DNA from: Parelaphostrongylus tenuis
Taxonomy: Eukaryota > Nematoda > Chromadorea > Rhabditida > Metastrongylidae
Assembly (NCBI GenBank): GCA_019055375.1
Contig: JAHQIW010003952.1
Span: 1 to 64,000 of the forward strand
Reading direction: 5' to 3'
DNA: 64,000 nt
Part shown: positions 31,601 to 43,192 of the stretch, one piece after another
Layout: the number at the start of each line of letters is the position of its first letter
How positions within the stretch are numbered: the stretch's first letter is position 1
Notes under the pieces: generated by a model
The model's input: only the letters and a program-made list of their open reading frames with translations
Told to the model about the DNA's origin: nothing
Database searches by the model: none
Position numbers and translations under genes: made by a program

Positions 31601-34600
31601 GCGGTATATTACATGCATACAGTGAGTAGCAATGCGCTTTACATATACCAAATCGAGTGTAAGACTATAACTCACAGCGTGAGTTTATTTGTCTTTCTAA
31701 TAAACTTTGCACCGTAGCAAAAATCTGTCATCTAATAAATCCAGGTGACCGCAGGCGATGGACTCTCGGAAACGTTCTGCGGGTCGATGGCTTATTTAGC
31801 ACCAGGAATTCTAAAAAAAAGGCGTATGATCCATACTTATCTGAGGTCTGGTAGGTGATAGTGCAATACAGAAGATAATGAACATATGCACGTATGGTTT
31901 CTCAAGTAGTGAAGCCTTGATAATTCAGCGAATATAGCACTCCCGCTACGACACGTGATTTTACACTGTCCTCATTTTGACAACTAAATACGCATGCAGG
32001 CCACTTCAAGGTTATTTGTAGTCTCAAATTTCATATGTTCATTTTATTGAATTCCGCTTTTCAGTGTTTAGAAGATGCACACAGAACCCTTTGCGGATGA
32101 CGAGGATCATTTCCATCCTCAAATCTTCGAACGTTTTTTTTTTGTCAAGGAAAGCTTTTCATCAAGAATTTAAGTAACCATTCCAGAACTTAAATCTCGG
32201 AAATGTCGGCACTTGGATCCTGAAAAGACTTTTGTAGCACGCTGTAACGGCAAAAATAAAATATGATTCACAATTGGCTTGCTTTATTGCTTAGCTAAAG
32301 TCTGTAGATCGCTTTTTATTGGACTACACCGAGCTCTTTTGATAGCTCAAATCTCGGAAAAATTGAAGCTTAAACTGTTTCTCGTAACGGCTTTTACAAC
32401 GCACTGTGGAAGCGAATGTCAAATTACGACATTCAGCTTCGAAATTTCGAAATTTTTCTGCATATATGAGTTTTGTATGCACAAAAATTACACATAGTTT
32501 GTAGAATAAAATCGTGTTTTATCAAAATGGTATTGAAAGCTAAAGCATCTTTCGGAGTCAAGAGAAAAGTCTTTGTTGAAGTGCGAAAATCGCCCACCAC
32601 TGGAGATATTGATTACGCTGCCGCCTGAAAAAGAATAGAATTTTTGCGTGCCAGGGAAAACTCTCGTTCATCATGCAGTCAAGCCTGCAAGCATTTAATG
32701 GAGTTTTATGCATTTTGCAAAGATACCGTGATGGTTATCTTCTAGTTCCAATGTCCTTTAAATCCACAGTTGCTTTAGGGCTTTGCAAGCCAAGTATAAT
32801 TCGGCTTATTCACTGTAGCCCAGTGGCATTCCGTGTTTTCGGAGGCACTCCTTCGGAAGTGAGCAACCAGGAAAATTGCGAGTTAACGTAACCTTTCTGA
32901 GTTCCGAAAAGGAAGATGCCCTTAAAATGTCAGGCAATATTCTACTATGTTATGCTCGATTTCATCAAGGGGTTGTCGAAGAATAGATGATAAGCGAGTG
33001 GTTAAATGAGCCCCTTCACCATACAGATTCCTACGCCACGCTTTGTGGAAGGGAACTTGAGGCTTATGTGTAAAAAACCAATGGGCTTCTACAAAGCGCG
33101 ATGTTTGTTAGTTGATTTAAGGGATGACATAGCTATGGATATTGGGCGAATGATCAGTAGAAAAAGCGGTTACTCCCTTAAAATAGGCCATAAAAGTGCT
33201 TGACAAGAATTGGAGTATTTCACTTAGAAAGAGTGTTTCTTGCTTTAGAGAAATTCGAATTGCGAAACGCGTATGTGTACCTCTTACTTGAAGTGCTTAC
33301 AGAAACCTCTTCGCCAGCATGCTATTTTACCTCAATCATGAGATGCTCCAGTCGTCTAAATTTTAGTATTGATGTCAACAGAGTATGCTTTGAAATTTGA
33401 ACGGGCTAGTTATGCCTGAAGCAACGTTTCCCTTCTTTACTCCAGCGTTTAGGACAAGATTTTCCACAATACAAGTCTAATGTTAAAACCAGCATTTCCA
33501 ACAAAAACATAGTTGAGATGAGGAAAAATATCAATAATAGTTTGAAGGAGTTCCCTTCCTCAAAGACGTGCCGTTCTCATAAAACCATGTAGAAAATTTT
33601 TGGAAACGTTGTTGTTCTTATAGCTAAAAATAGCATCGCATAAGCTTCCTCTGGCATATTCTGTGTTTATGATGATGAAGCGCCTTACATATGTCAACTT
33701 TGTTTAAAGTAAAAATAATTAATTAGTGAAGTTCAAGCAACAGTCAGGTGCTTTTCATGTGAAAAGTAATCTTCACTTTGGTCTCACAGCGTATAAAAAA
33801 AAGTTCCTGAGAGACATCTTGAGTTTCGGAATCGCTGTAATTTGAGCTATCGAATGAACCTTTGACGAAATTCATCCACATAACTCAGCCTAGCGAGCAT
33901 AGCAAACATATCAGGAACTCAATTTAAAATTTGTTGCTACAGCACATCTAGAAATTTCTTTTACAGAAGCCTACCACATCAATGAATTGGCGGAATTAAA
34001 GCTTTTGAATATTTATTGGAGGCCTAGGTAAATGTTTCTGTACAGTAAGAGATGCCTTCCAATATTGCGAACCCAGCTCAGGTAGCAAAGTCACTATTTA
34101 AAAAGATCTCTCCACCTTTTTCAGTGGTGAAAGTCTGCGTTGCGAAAGATGCTGAGCCCAGAACAGTTTTTCTGTGAGATTTTTAAGTGCAGAGCAAAGT
34201 TTTTTGTAGAGCGCGCGTGCAACATCCCTCTTTGAAATAAGCTATTGTTTCAACGCATAGGTGGCTCTGCAAAATCCTCTCTTCTACAAAACCCACCGAG
34301 AAGAAATGAATCTGGAACAATGTAAATTTCCAAGATGTTTTTCTATGTATTTGACACTGTAGATTCTCAACGTCTGCTCAAAAAATAAAACGCTTTTCTA
34401 AGAACACAAATTTTTCGGAATAGCAGTAAAATATTTAGGAATATGCAAAATCAAGCAGTAAGTAGACCTTAATTTGAACAAGCTGAAATAACAGCTAAAA
34501 GATTTTCATGAGCAAAGAGTGTGGGCTGACATTTCAAAAATAAAAATGATTCTTATTAGACCAGTTTAAAAAATAATAATAGAGTTGCTTTCGAGGATGA

Positions 34601-34957
34601 GAATGGTTGTTTGCCAGCTATTTCAGACTAGCACAAGCAAACTGCTATGAATACTTCCTTTCTCGGTCAAGGTATCACCTATAGCAGTTTCGTTACAGTT
34701 ATAAGTACTAAAAAAAGGTTTAAACTGGAGCAGCAACTGACGTGACAATATTTTTTCATTCCATTTTTGCGCACTCGCATCTCAGACCGATCACTTGAGA
34801 AATGGTTGTTGTTCGAGGAGCCATCCTAAAACGACTCCGAGTATGCTCAGCGGGAGTGGATTTCTTCTTTTCTTGCCACTGTACTTATTCTGTTTTCAAT
34901 GCTTAGCTTAGAACCTTCTGAGAAGGTCATAATTGACAAATTATTATCTTTTCACAC
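31601..34957. repeat. Mostly non-coding; dispersed unit C copies
   Basis: Unit C cores occur at 32150-32260 (cattccagaacttaaatctc, cacgctgtaacggcaaaaataaaat), 32330-32430, and in reverse at about 33780-34100 (agctatcgaatgaacc). Open frames at 32673-32891 and 33006-33203 have no recognisable domain. No gene is supported. Confidence 0.45.
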
Positions 34958-34989
34958 CTTATCCGAACGAGAGTAAAACTACCAGCCCT

Positions 34990-35395
34990 CCTTCCGAACT
35001 TGATCCAAAAAATAAAAATTTTCTACCAGAAACATATTTCGCTTTTACCTGTCCTGTGCAGAATCTTCTTGTGCATCGTCTGGTACATTTTTGCACATAC
35101 CTGCCCAACAGTCGAGCCGACGCGGGAAGTCAATCGCAACTTACTGCTTTATTATTTTGAACTGGGGCACAATTTTCAAACTGCATCTTGCATTACCAGT
35201 TGCACAAAAGGCCGCCAAGTTGTAGGTAAAACTGCAAGATATGAATGGCTTGCAAAGTTTCGCAATGGAGATACTGATTTGGCCGATCAACCACAATCCG
35301 AAAGACCGTGTGAAATTGATCGAAAATCAATCAATGAAGTGATTGAAGAAGATCCGACTTTGTCAACCAGTGTGTTTGGCCGATGATTTCCAAAG
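34990..35395 (+). pseudogene. mariner transposase N-terminal fragment (left arm)
   Basis: The frame 35000-35386 contains LLLYYFELGHNFQTASCITS, then YEWLAKFRNGDTDLADQPQS and IDRKSINEVIEEDP. These match the mariner HTH region (YYF..G.NA..T...I and WF.+F..GD..L.D.P.S.RP.EID...L...+E.+P). It is cut off after about 128 residues, whereas a mariner transposase is usually about 345. A mirror copy is at 42224-42720. Confidence 0.8.
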
Positions 35396-35414
35396 TTTGA
35401 ACGAACAGATTCGG

Positions 35415-35645
35415 AAGATTTATGTGCAAAACTTTAGCTCACAGGCAGGACTAGAACCCGCACCTCACTCTTTCCGGGAATGCGTGTTTTTCCGTCACAC
35501 TATCTCACGGGCCAGGCCGTTGACGGCTGGCAGCTGAAAGATGGATGCGCTGTAGCGTGAAAAGAGCGATGTGCAAAATGGACGTCGGTAGTGGTGCGGG
35601 TTTCAGTCCCGCCTGGCCCTAAGTTTTGCACATCACTCTCATCAA
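35415..35645. mobile_element. SINE family S1, double-headed copy (left arm)
   Basis: Two tRNA-like modules face each other. On the minus strand 35440-35470 gives GGTTCTAGTCC (B-box-like); on the plus strand 35595-35620 gives gtgcgggtttcagtcccgcc. Between them lies the family core gttgacggctggcagctgaa … gcgtgaaaagagcgatgtgc. The outer ends are tgtgcaaaactttag and ctaagttttgcaca, inverted to each other. Confidence 0.65.
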
Positions 35646-35647
35646 TT

Positions 35648-35692
35648 AGTATATGTATATATATAGTATATATTGTATATATATATATATAA
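35648..35692. repeat. TA microsatellite
   Basis: tatgtatatatatagtatat… run. Confidence 0.95.
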
Positions 35693-35695
35693 GAT

Positions 35696-35990
35696 CACAT
35701 GTGGCGCAGTGGTTAGAGGTGCCCTGCGTCACGCGAGGTCAATGGTTCGATGTCGCGCTCATGGCTCACCAAGCCATCCATCCCTCCGGGATCGGTAAAT
35801 TGGTACCAAACAGGTCTCAGACTTGTCTGAGAGGATAAGCAGCACTGACTCGGTTCAGCGGGAGGCCTCCGCGAGTCATTGTAAAGGCCAGATATGCATT
35901 CAATCACCTCAAACGAAGTTAAAAATTGAAGTCGAATGCATGGCGCATATCTCAGGGATTGATCAACGCCGAGAGCTTTATTTTTTATTC
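35696..35990 (+). mobile_element. tRNA-derived SINE family S2 (left arm)
   Basis: Starts tgtggcgcagtggttagagg (A-box TGGCGCAGTGG), with B-box-like GGTTCGATGTC about 40 bases later. The body is tRNA-unrelated (ggtctcagacttgtctgaga, gcgggaggcctccgcgagtc) and ends with the tail gattgatcaacgccgagagc. The mirror copy at 41615-41905 has a better B-box (GGTTCGATCTC). A third diverged copy is at 57460-57690. Confidence 0.75.
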
Positions 35991-35993
35991 TTT

Positions 35994-36036
<43 letters not shown>

Positions 36037-36075
36037 ATATAACTCGTACCACGGCAAAAAGCGGTTAAATAAAAA
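35991..36075. repeat. TA microsatellite plus S1 tail
   Basis: A TA run is followed by cgtaccacggcaaaaagcgg, the complement of the S1-associated tail seen at 41538 (ccgctttttgcggtggtacg), 48067 and 61750. Confidence 0.8.
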
Positions 36076-36179
36076 CAATTTCATATTAATCTTATATTAA
36101 TTTCATGTGACACTTTTGAATACTTGGTAAAATAATTCTTCGAACTTTTAGATCAAGTTTGGAAATTAAATTGACGACT

Positions 36180-37500
36180 TAATACTTTCGGTTCAGGCAG
36201 AAACAAGACCTGTACACTGGAAGAATTTCGTGCCAGTTCTCATCAAAACATTGGCTCCGGCTCCGCTCATTACACTTTATTTGTCAGCCTAGGCTCTAGT
36301 CAATGATAAATCAGCTGGACCGTGTTGGACAAGAATAGAGCTCTCGGCACTGGACTTTTTCTGTAGAACGGTTCGTGTATTCGACTTCATCTAACATCGT
36401 TTGCACTAATCAAATGCATATCCTCTTTTTAAAATGATTCGAGGTGACATATCAATGCGACGAATAAGTCCTCTCGTTTTCCCAGATAGGTCTGGCATCA
36501 AATCGTCGATTCCAAATGGATGAAAGGTTTGGTGGGTCTTAGGCGTGAAATCAGCCTGTGGACCATTGATTGAATGACTTTTTGTATGTCGAAGAGCACT
36601 TTTACCGCCACGCCAGACTCTCCTTTAAGATTATGTTATTGTTTGAAAGGAGCGACCTTTCCGATATCAGAAAACGTCGCCTTTTCTGCTTGATTTCTGT
36701 AGTCTACAACGTATTCCCTCGTGCCTTTGTAGATGGGATTTACAAGACACTAGAAGAAAAACAACCGTGTGAATATAGGCTTTTTATGAGATAACTTGAC
36801 CACTACCACCATCTTCACACGACAAAAAGGAGTCAAAGTATCACTGAAGTCTCGCGAAAGTTCAACAGACCGCGTTCACTCATTTTTATTGACTCGAGGA
36901 AGGCCTTCGAATTGCTTGGAGTAAGAGCAGCAATGTAGGATACTAATAGTCATCGCTTCTTTACCAGTAAATAAATATCCTTCATGATGTACACAAAATT
37001 TTTCCAACAAGAGATCCTCATGCTACGGCAATATTGTCATTGATGTTAGGATATAGAATCAATAGAACATTGCCTCTCTCCAAAATCAACCGTTATGACC
37101 CCTCAGTAAGTTATGTGAATCTTATAATGGGACAGCATGGGAGTAAAAATCCATCACAGCTTTGTAGACGGCCTCGCTCACGTAACACTATACTTGAATG
37201 GTGCAGTGAGTGGTGCCCGATTTTGATGCAACTTTTGGGGTGATTTGTTCCCGACTGATTCTAAGGAAAACTTTTTACAATGATCGGGTTACCTCTGAGA
37301 ATCGCACTCAGTCGCATGAATACATCCGATTGTTTTATACGCGTATCGCTAGGACGGAAACTTGAGCTGCTGAGCATCTTAGCCTCACAGTTGAGCAATA
37401 GGAAGCGTACGACTTTAAGAGGGTCTAAGATCACTGACGATGTTCTGAAGAATTATGAACACTTGTCTCCATGTTCACTTTTTGACTCTTGATGACCTAT
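36180..37500 (+). pseudogene. RTE-type RT remnant (left arm)
   Basis: Recognisable pieces are RSDLSDIRKRRLFCLISVVY then NVFPRAFVDGIYKTLEEKQP (RTE: NYRPICLLSVVYKVFTR…KTLEE.QPCE) at 36641-36760; LIFIDSRKAFE (RT palm Asp) near 36878-36911; and LGRKLELLSILASQLSNRKR (RTE: YLGREL…LAPELSRRKR) at 37349-37408. Stops, shifts and the loss of FADD make it dead. The same fragments are mirrored at 40215-41500. Confidence 0.75.
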
Positions 37501-38519
37501 ATTATGCATCACGATATGATTACGTAGGTAAGGTGCAAGTAATTGTTTGCCCCATAATTTTTCTTGCAATATCATCTTATTTAGTTTTTTTTTCTATATA
37601 AACTATTCATTGCTGGGGATGAGCCCTTTATCTATTACGAATCAACACGCGCCACGCTTGCTGACTGCTTTGTGGAGGACACGCTAGATCATTCGAAAAC
37701 CATATACCATGCACAAGAGATCGTGTTGTACTGCTCTAAGATTGACAGCACATGTTGATCAAAGATCTATAACAAGAAGCAGACAGTCAATGCCGTCGTC
37801 TAAGGTAAACAAATGCGGGCTGGCAGCCGAAGTGCGAGAGAAGCGTATTTAACGACTCACCGTCGCCTCTCTTCACGATCTTGACGCTACATAGCAAATT
37901 AACCCAACATTTTGGAGAAACTGGATGTAGCACGATACCACATCTACAGTATAGAGTGGTATCAATTTATGCGAAAATGATTTTTTCGCTTCCTAATGAG
38001 ACATCTGCTAGAGGAAAAGTTTCAAGACTGCAGCCAAATTAAAGGTCACCTCACCGTTTTCGTTCACCGTCAGCCTTATATTTTCAGGGAAGAAAGCATT
38101 CAATCTTTGCCAGAAAAATTGTTGCGTGTCATTGACTGTAATGATGACAAGATGATCGGTTGATCTTTTTAAATAAGGTACGATATAATTGATAGAAAAG
38201 TCGCATTGCGAAAGAAGCCACGGACCATCACGGGCTTACTAATGAAGAAAGGAATGGAAACAAGGGATTTAGTAGAGAGAGAAACGGCATTGTAGAATAA
38301 GGAAACGAGCAGATAATTTGCATTATTTAATCATGATCATTGATCTTCTAGGCAAGCTTGCGAGGGACTACAGTTGAGCTATCAGAAATCAAAATTTCTG
38401 TCTTGTCAGGATACCGCATGCTAACGTGTCGACACAACAGGCATTGAGGCATTGGTTAGTCTGAGACCAAGTTTAAATCAGAAGCGTAGCAAGGAACTGA
38501 AACACTATTCGCTGTGACA

Positions 38520-38710
38520 CAGTTCCCTGAGTGTCTGCACAGTTTTGAAGTCAGCCCATGCATTGCGTCTCAGTTCTTACTCTTAATGCAGCAATTGGCG
38601 ATAAAGGCTTTGTTAAGCGGCCTGATGCGGCAGGTATTGGACAAATTTGGTAACAAGATAAAACTGAAAAAATTTTGCACAATGCGGTGGTGCGTTTTTG
38701 TGGGACAGAC
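38520..38710 (+). pseudogene. Possible hAT-type transposase scrap
   Basis: The frame 38514-38783 contains VLDKFGNKIKLKKFCTMRW. KLKxLCxTRW is a usual motif of hAT-derived and zinc-finger-MYM-like proteins (KLKKLCETRWVERHDA). The matching continuation is missing, so this is a weak call; it could be chance. Confidence 0.25.
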
Positions 38711-39011
38711 AACAGAAATTTGTTTAGTTCCGTGGCGCATTTATTGGACAGTGTTGTTAAGCAGTTTTAATTGCTCTTGTTAATAATTTTGGTGTTTATT
38801 TCTTTGCTGTCGATGCTTACGGGAAGACTAGATAATTATTCCCGAGTTTCAGAAGCAGTCATATTGAAAGGAACATTGGTTTTTCGTGTAATATCTGCGA
38901 TATCAAACAAACGAAGTAGGTTAGAAATTTTGTGCAAATAAATCCATTTTGCGAGCGGTTTAGCCAGCATGTTCTCGAAGCTCTTCAGTTTTTCTTACCT
39001 CACTGCATTAG

Positions 39012-39172
39012 GTTGCAGTGTGGCCGAATGCACGCCGCACGGTGCCTTCCGGTTCAGCCAGTTCCGCAGGAAGACATTCCCTACGTAGAGGAGCCGAGAG
39101 CCGACTTGCACTTCCCTCAAGGCGAAAACATCACCCAACGGACGGGCAGTGTTTTTCCCACGATTGCTCCTG
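39012..39172 (+). CDS. Candidate host exon inside the palindrome spacer, unknown protein
   Basis: A 161-bp GC-richer island between an acceptor (ctcactgcattag, AG at 39010-39011) and a donor (ctcctg|gtaggtaa at 39173). The open frame reads LQCGRMHAARCLPVQPVPQE, then DIPYVEEPRADLHFPQGENI and TQRTGSVFPTIAPG. It leaves one base at each end, as a phase-1 exon would. Base composition stands out clearly from the AT-rich surroundings. The residues (Cys, Pro, N-I-T glycosylation-type site) suggest an extracellular protein, but I recognise no family, and no partner exon was found. Confidence 0.45.
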
Positions 39173-40214
39173 GTAGGTAAAACATGATTGTCATACCTTC
39201 TAGTTGTTTTTACTGTTCAGAATGATTTAATTGGAGTCTCTCCGTTGTACGTACTGATATCCCGATCAAAAGAGCCGGTAAAAGCTTTCGTCTCCTGTTT
39301 GCTTCCAATACGAATTGTGCGGCAGTTTCATCTTTTTATTCGTAGAATGGTATAGGGATGACGTCTTGAATTTCCGAAAGATGACGTAGGTCAACTGCTC
39401 CGATTCCGCCTCATTTGCGTGATAGAGTACATTCACAGAATTGATATGTTCAATAGTATCAAATGATTCGATTAGGATGGTCCGTGGCTTCTTTCGCAGT
39501 GCGACTTTTCTATCAATTATATTGTACCTTATTTAAAAAGATCAACCGATCATCTAATCATCATTACAATCAATGACACGCAACAATTTTCTTGGCAAAG
39601 ATTGAATGCTTTCTTCCCTGAAAATATAAGGCTGATGGTGAACGAAAACGGTGAGGTGACCTTCAATTTGGCTGCGGTCTTGAAACTTTTCCTCTAGCAG
39701 ATGTCTAATTAGGAAGCGAAAAAATCATTTTCGCATAAATTGATATCACTCTATACTGTAGATGTGGTATCAGGCTACATCCAGTTTCTCCAAAATGTTG
39801 GGTTAATTTGCTATGTAACGTCAAGATCGTGAAAAGAGGCGACGGTGAGCCGTTCCAGACGCTTCTCTCGCACTTCGGCTGCCAGCCCGCAGTTGTTTAC
39901 CTCAGACTACAGCATTGACTGTCTGCTTCTTGTTATAGATCTTTGATCAACATATGCTGTCAATCTTAGAGCAGTAGAACATGATCTCTTGTGCATGGTA
40001 CATGGTGTTCGAGTGATCTAGCGTGTCCTCCACAAAGCAGTCAGCAAGCGTGGCGCGTGTTGATTCGTAATAGATAAAGGGCTCATCCCCAGCAATGAAT
40101 AGTTTATATAGAAAAAAAAAAACTAAATAATATGATATTGCAAGAAAAATTATGGGGTAAACAACTACTTGCACCTTACCTACGTAGTCATATCGTGATG
40201 CATAAGTTAGGTTA

Positions 40215-41500
40215 TCAACAGTCAAAAAGTGGACATGGAGACAAATGTTCATAACTCTTCAGAACATCGTCAGTGGTCTTAGACCCTCTTAAAGTCGTAC
40301 GCTTCCTATTGCTCAACTGTGAGGCTAAGATGCTCAGCAGTTCAAGTTTCCGTCCTAGCGATACGCGTATAAAACAATCGGATGTATTCATGCGACTGAG
40401 TGCGATTCTCAGAGGTAACCCGATCATTGTAAAAAGTTTTCCTTAGAATCAGTCGGGAACAAATCACCCCAAAAGTTGCATCAAAATCGGGCACCACTCA
40501 CTGCACCATTCAAGTATAGTGTTACGTGAGCGAGGCCGTCTACAAAGCAGTGTTGGATTTTTACTCCCATGCTGTCCTATCATAAGATTCACATAACGTT
40601 CAGGAGGGGTCATAACGGTTGATTCTGGAGAGAAGGCAATGTTCTATTGATTCTATATTCTAACATCAATGAAAATATTGCTGCAGCATGAAGATCTTTT
40701 GTTGGAAAAATTTTTTGTGTACCTCATGAATTATCTTTATTTACTGGTAAAGAAGCGATGTCTATTTGGATCCTACATTGCTGCTCTTAGTGAAAATGGT
40801 ATGTAGTGGTCAAGTTATCTCATAAAAAGCCCTATGTTCACACGGTCGTTTTTCATCTAGTGTCTTGTAAGTCCCATCTACAAAGGCACGAGGGAATACG
40901 TTATAGACTACAGAAATCAAGCAGAAAAGGCGACGTTTTCTGATATCGGAAAGGTCGTTTCTTTCAAACAATAACATAATGTTGAAGGAGAGTCTGGCGT
41001 GGAGGATAAAAGTGCTCTTCGACATACAAAAAGTCATTCTATCAATGGGCCACAGGCTGATTTCACGCCTAAGACTCACCAAACCTTTCATCCATTTGGA
41101 ATCGACGATTTGATGCTAGACCTATCTGGGAAAACGAGAGGACTTATTCGTCGCATTGATATGTCACCTCGAATCATTTTAAGAAGAGGATATGCATTTG
41201 ATTAGTGCAAACGATGTTAGATGAAGTCGAATACACGAACCGTTCTACAGAAAAAGTCCAGTGCCGAGAGCTCTATTCTTGTCCAACACGGTCCAGCTGA
41301 TTTATCATTGACTAGAGCCTAGGCTGACAAATAAAGTGTAATGAGCGGAGCCGGAGCCAATGTTTTGATGAGAACTGGCACGAAATTCTTCCAGTGTACA
41401 GGTCTTGTTTCTGCCTGAACCGAAAGTATTAAGTCGTCAATCTAGTTTCCAAACTTGATCTAAAAGTTCAAACAATTATTTTACCAAGTATTCAAAAGTG
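40215..41500 (-). pseudogene. RTE-type RT remnant (right arm, mirror copy)
   Basis: Minus frames 40427-40215 (LGRKLELLSILASQLSNRKR) and 41091-40810 (RNDLSDIRKRRLFCLISVVY, then NVFPRAFVDGTYKTLDEKRP) repeat the left-arm remnant with scattered substitutions. The damage is shared between arms, so the element was already dead when the duplication happened. Confidence 0.75.
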
Positions 41501-41614
41501 TCACATAAAGTTAATATGAGATTAATATGAAATTGTTTTTATTTAACCGCTTTTTGCGGTGGTACGACGTTATATATATATTTATTTATTTATTTATTTA
41601 TTTATAAAGGATAA

Positions 41615-41905
41615 AAGGATAAAGCTTTTGGCGTTGATCAATCCCTTATGGATGCGCTATATAATCGTCTTCAATTTCTAACTTTGTTTGAGGTGATTGA
41701 ATGCATATCTGGCCTTTACAATGACTCGCGGAGGCCTCCCGTTGAACCGATTCAGTGCTGCTTATCCTCCTAGACAAGTCTGAGACCTGTCGGGTACTAA
41801 TTTACCGCCCTCGGAGGGATGGATGGCTTGGCTGAGCCATGAGCGCGAGATCGAACCATTGACCTCGTGTGCGACGCAGGGCACCTCTAACCGCTGCGCC
41901 ACATG
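41615..41905 (-). mobile_element. SINE family S2 (right arm)
   Basis: Minus strand TGTGGCGCAGCGGTTAGAGG then GGTTCGATCTCGCGC, clean A- and B-boxes; the tail is aagcttttggcgttgatcaa on the plus strand. TA or TTTA microsatellites flank it at 41568-41607 and 41912-41957. Confidence 0.75.
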
Positions 41906-41919
41906 CGCTCTTATATATA

Positions 41920-41957
<38 letters not shown>

Positions 41958-41984
41958 TCATTGATGTAGAGTGACGTGCGAAAC

Positions 41985-42195
41985 TCTAGAGCCAGGTGGG
42001 ACTAAAACCCGCACCACTACCGACGTCCATTTTGAACATCGCTCTTTTCACGCTACAGTGCATCTATCTGTCAGCTGCCAGCCGTCAACGGCCTGGCCCG
42101 GGAGGTAGTGTAACGGAAAAACACGCATTCTCGGAAAGAGTGAAAAGTCCTGCCTGGCGCTAACGTTTTGCACATCACTCTGCATGAATGAGTTT
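41985..42195. mobile_element. SINE family S1 (right arm)
   Basis: Mirror of 35415-35645: gatgtagagtgacgtgcgaa, aaacccgcaccactaccgac, ctgccagccgtcaacggcct, cgttttgcacatcactctgc. A TA run follows at 42196-42221. Confidence 0.65.
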
Positions 42196-42223
42196 ATATA
42201 TATATATATATATATATATAAGA

Positions 42224-42720
42224 TTAATATGAAATAACATTACCTTCATCTTCCAAAATCCTCCGAATCTGCTCGTTCGAACATTGGAAATCATCAGCCA
42301 AACCACTAGTTGACAAATTCGGATCTTCTTCAATCACTTCATTGATTGATTTTCGATCAATTTTACACGGTCTTTCGGATTCTGGTTGATCGGCTAAATC
42401 AGTATCTCCATTGCGAAACTTTGCAAGCCATTCATATCCTGCAGTTTTACCTACAACTTGGCGGCCTTTTGTGCAACTGGTAATGCAAGATGCAGTTTGA
42501 AAATTGTGCCCCAGTTCAAAATAATAAAGCAGTAAGTTGCGATTGACTTCCCGCGACGGCTCGACTGTTGGGCAGGTATGTGTAAAAATATACCAAACGA
42601 TCCGTAAGAAGATTCTGCACAAGACAGGTAAAAGCAAAATATGTTTCTGGTAAAAAATTTCATATAATGGATCAAGTTCGGAAGGAGGGCTGGTAGTTTT
42701 ACTCTTGTTCGGTAAAATAG
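42224..42720 (-). pseudogene. mariner transposase N-terminal fragment (right arm)
   Basis: The minus frame 42769-42224 (181 codons) carries the same mariner pieces as the left arm (LLLYYFELGHNFQTASCITS, YEWLAKFRNGDTDLADQPES) and extends further: LADDFQCSNEQIRRILEDEG, the mariner LAE.L..S...V...L...G segment. It is longer and less interrupted than the left copy, but still lacks the catalytic two-thirds. Confidence 0.8.
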
Positions 42721-42857
42721 CATGCCAGATTTCGGAAGGAAAAACCAGCACAACGACGAATTCGCTCATTTTATATTATATGACGCGATGAAAGCGTGTT
42801 ATTGGAAGAAGTCAAGTGATGATTATGGTAGATAGCCTTTATTGCTTCTCTAGATTT

Positions 42858-43192
42858 TGTTACTGTTCTGCCAAGATAACGGTTTCCTGAATTGTTTTTT
42901 GTGATTTCTGAGGCATCCATGGACTTCGCGAATTGTCCTCTGAACTTCTGAAGTTTTTCTCTAATGTTTTTTCCCTCTTCTCTACAGCCTTTTGCGAATT
43001 CGGGCTTGAGCTGCCAGTTACCTGCTGCACAGGCAATAACACTTTGGCATTACCAACACGAAGATATTCGACAGGTCGATCGAATGTTTTGTATGTATTA
43101 CAAATGGTGGTATCTACTCCGATAAATGTGGTGAAAGGCCTCGCGCACTCTCCAGCTTTGCAAGTAAACGACGAAGACAAAACGTGGTAGCA
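42858..43192 (-). CDS. Candidate host exon, unknown product
   Basis: After a good acceptor on the minus strand (gctgctttag, AG at 43194-43193) the frame stays open for about 110 codons to a TAA near 42858: CYHVLSSSFTCKAGECARPF, TTFIGVDTTICNTYKTFDRP, VEYLRVGNAKVLLPVQQ. At 43022 a perfect donor (CAG|GTAACT) would end the exon after exactly 57 codons. Four Cys in the first half suggest a secreted or extracellular module. A possible 58-bp exon upstream (43318-43261, acceptor acctttcag, donor gtaaac, 68-bp intron) does not keep this frame open, so the gene model is unsettled. No family recognised. Confidence 0.4.

Larger units (their letters stand above)
34958..38229 (+). repeat. Left arm of 7.76-kb inverted repeat
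   Basis: Begins ttatccgaacgagagtaaaac and ends gaagccacggaccatc. The reverse complement is found at 39476-42716 over the whole length, with identity around 90-95 percent by eye and small indels, mainly in TA microsatellites. Content in order: mariner remnant, SINE S1, TA repeat, SINE S2, TA repeat, RTE remnant, then about 0.7 kb of unassigned DNA. Confidence 0.92.
38230..39475. other. Spacer of the 7.76-kb inverted repeat
   Basis: About 1.25 kb present once between the arms. It contains a possible hAT-like scrap and a GC-rich candidate exon (separate entries); the rest is AT-rich and unassigned. Confidence 0.8.
39476..42716 (-). repeat. Right arm of 7.76-kb inverted repeat
   Basis: Reverse complement of 34958-38229, from gatggtccgtggcttctttc to gtagttttactcttgttcgg. 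One difference is at 41575-41605, where the right arm has a tttatttattta run in place of the left arm's TA run. Confidence 0.92.

Noticed and set aside
38230..39475. Spacer of the giant palindrome as the body of an autonomous transposon with 3-kb terminal repeats
   Set aside because: The arms are mosaics of unrelated dead elements and the spacer holds no transposase or integrase, so a segmental inverted duplication is simpler.
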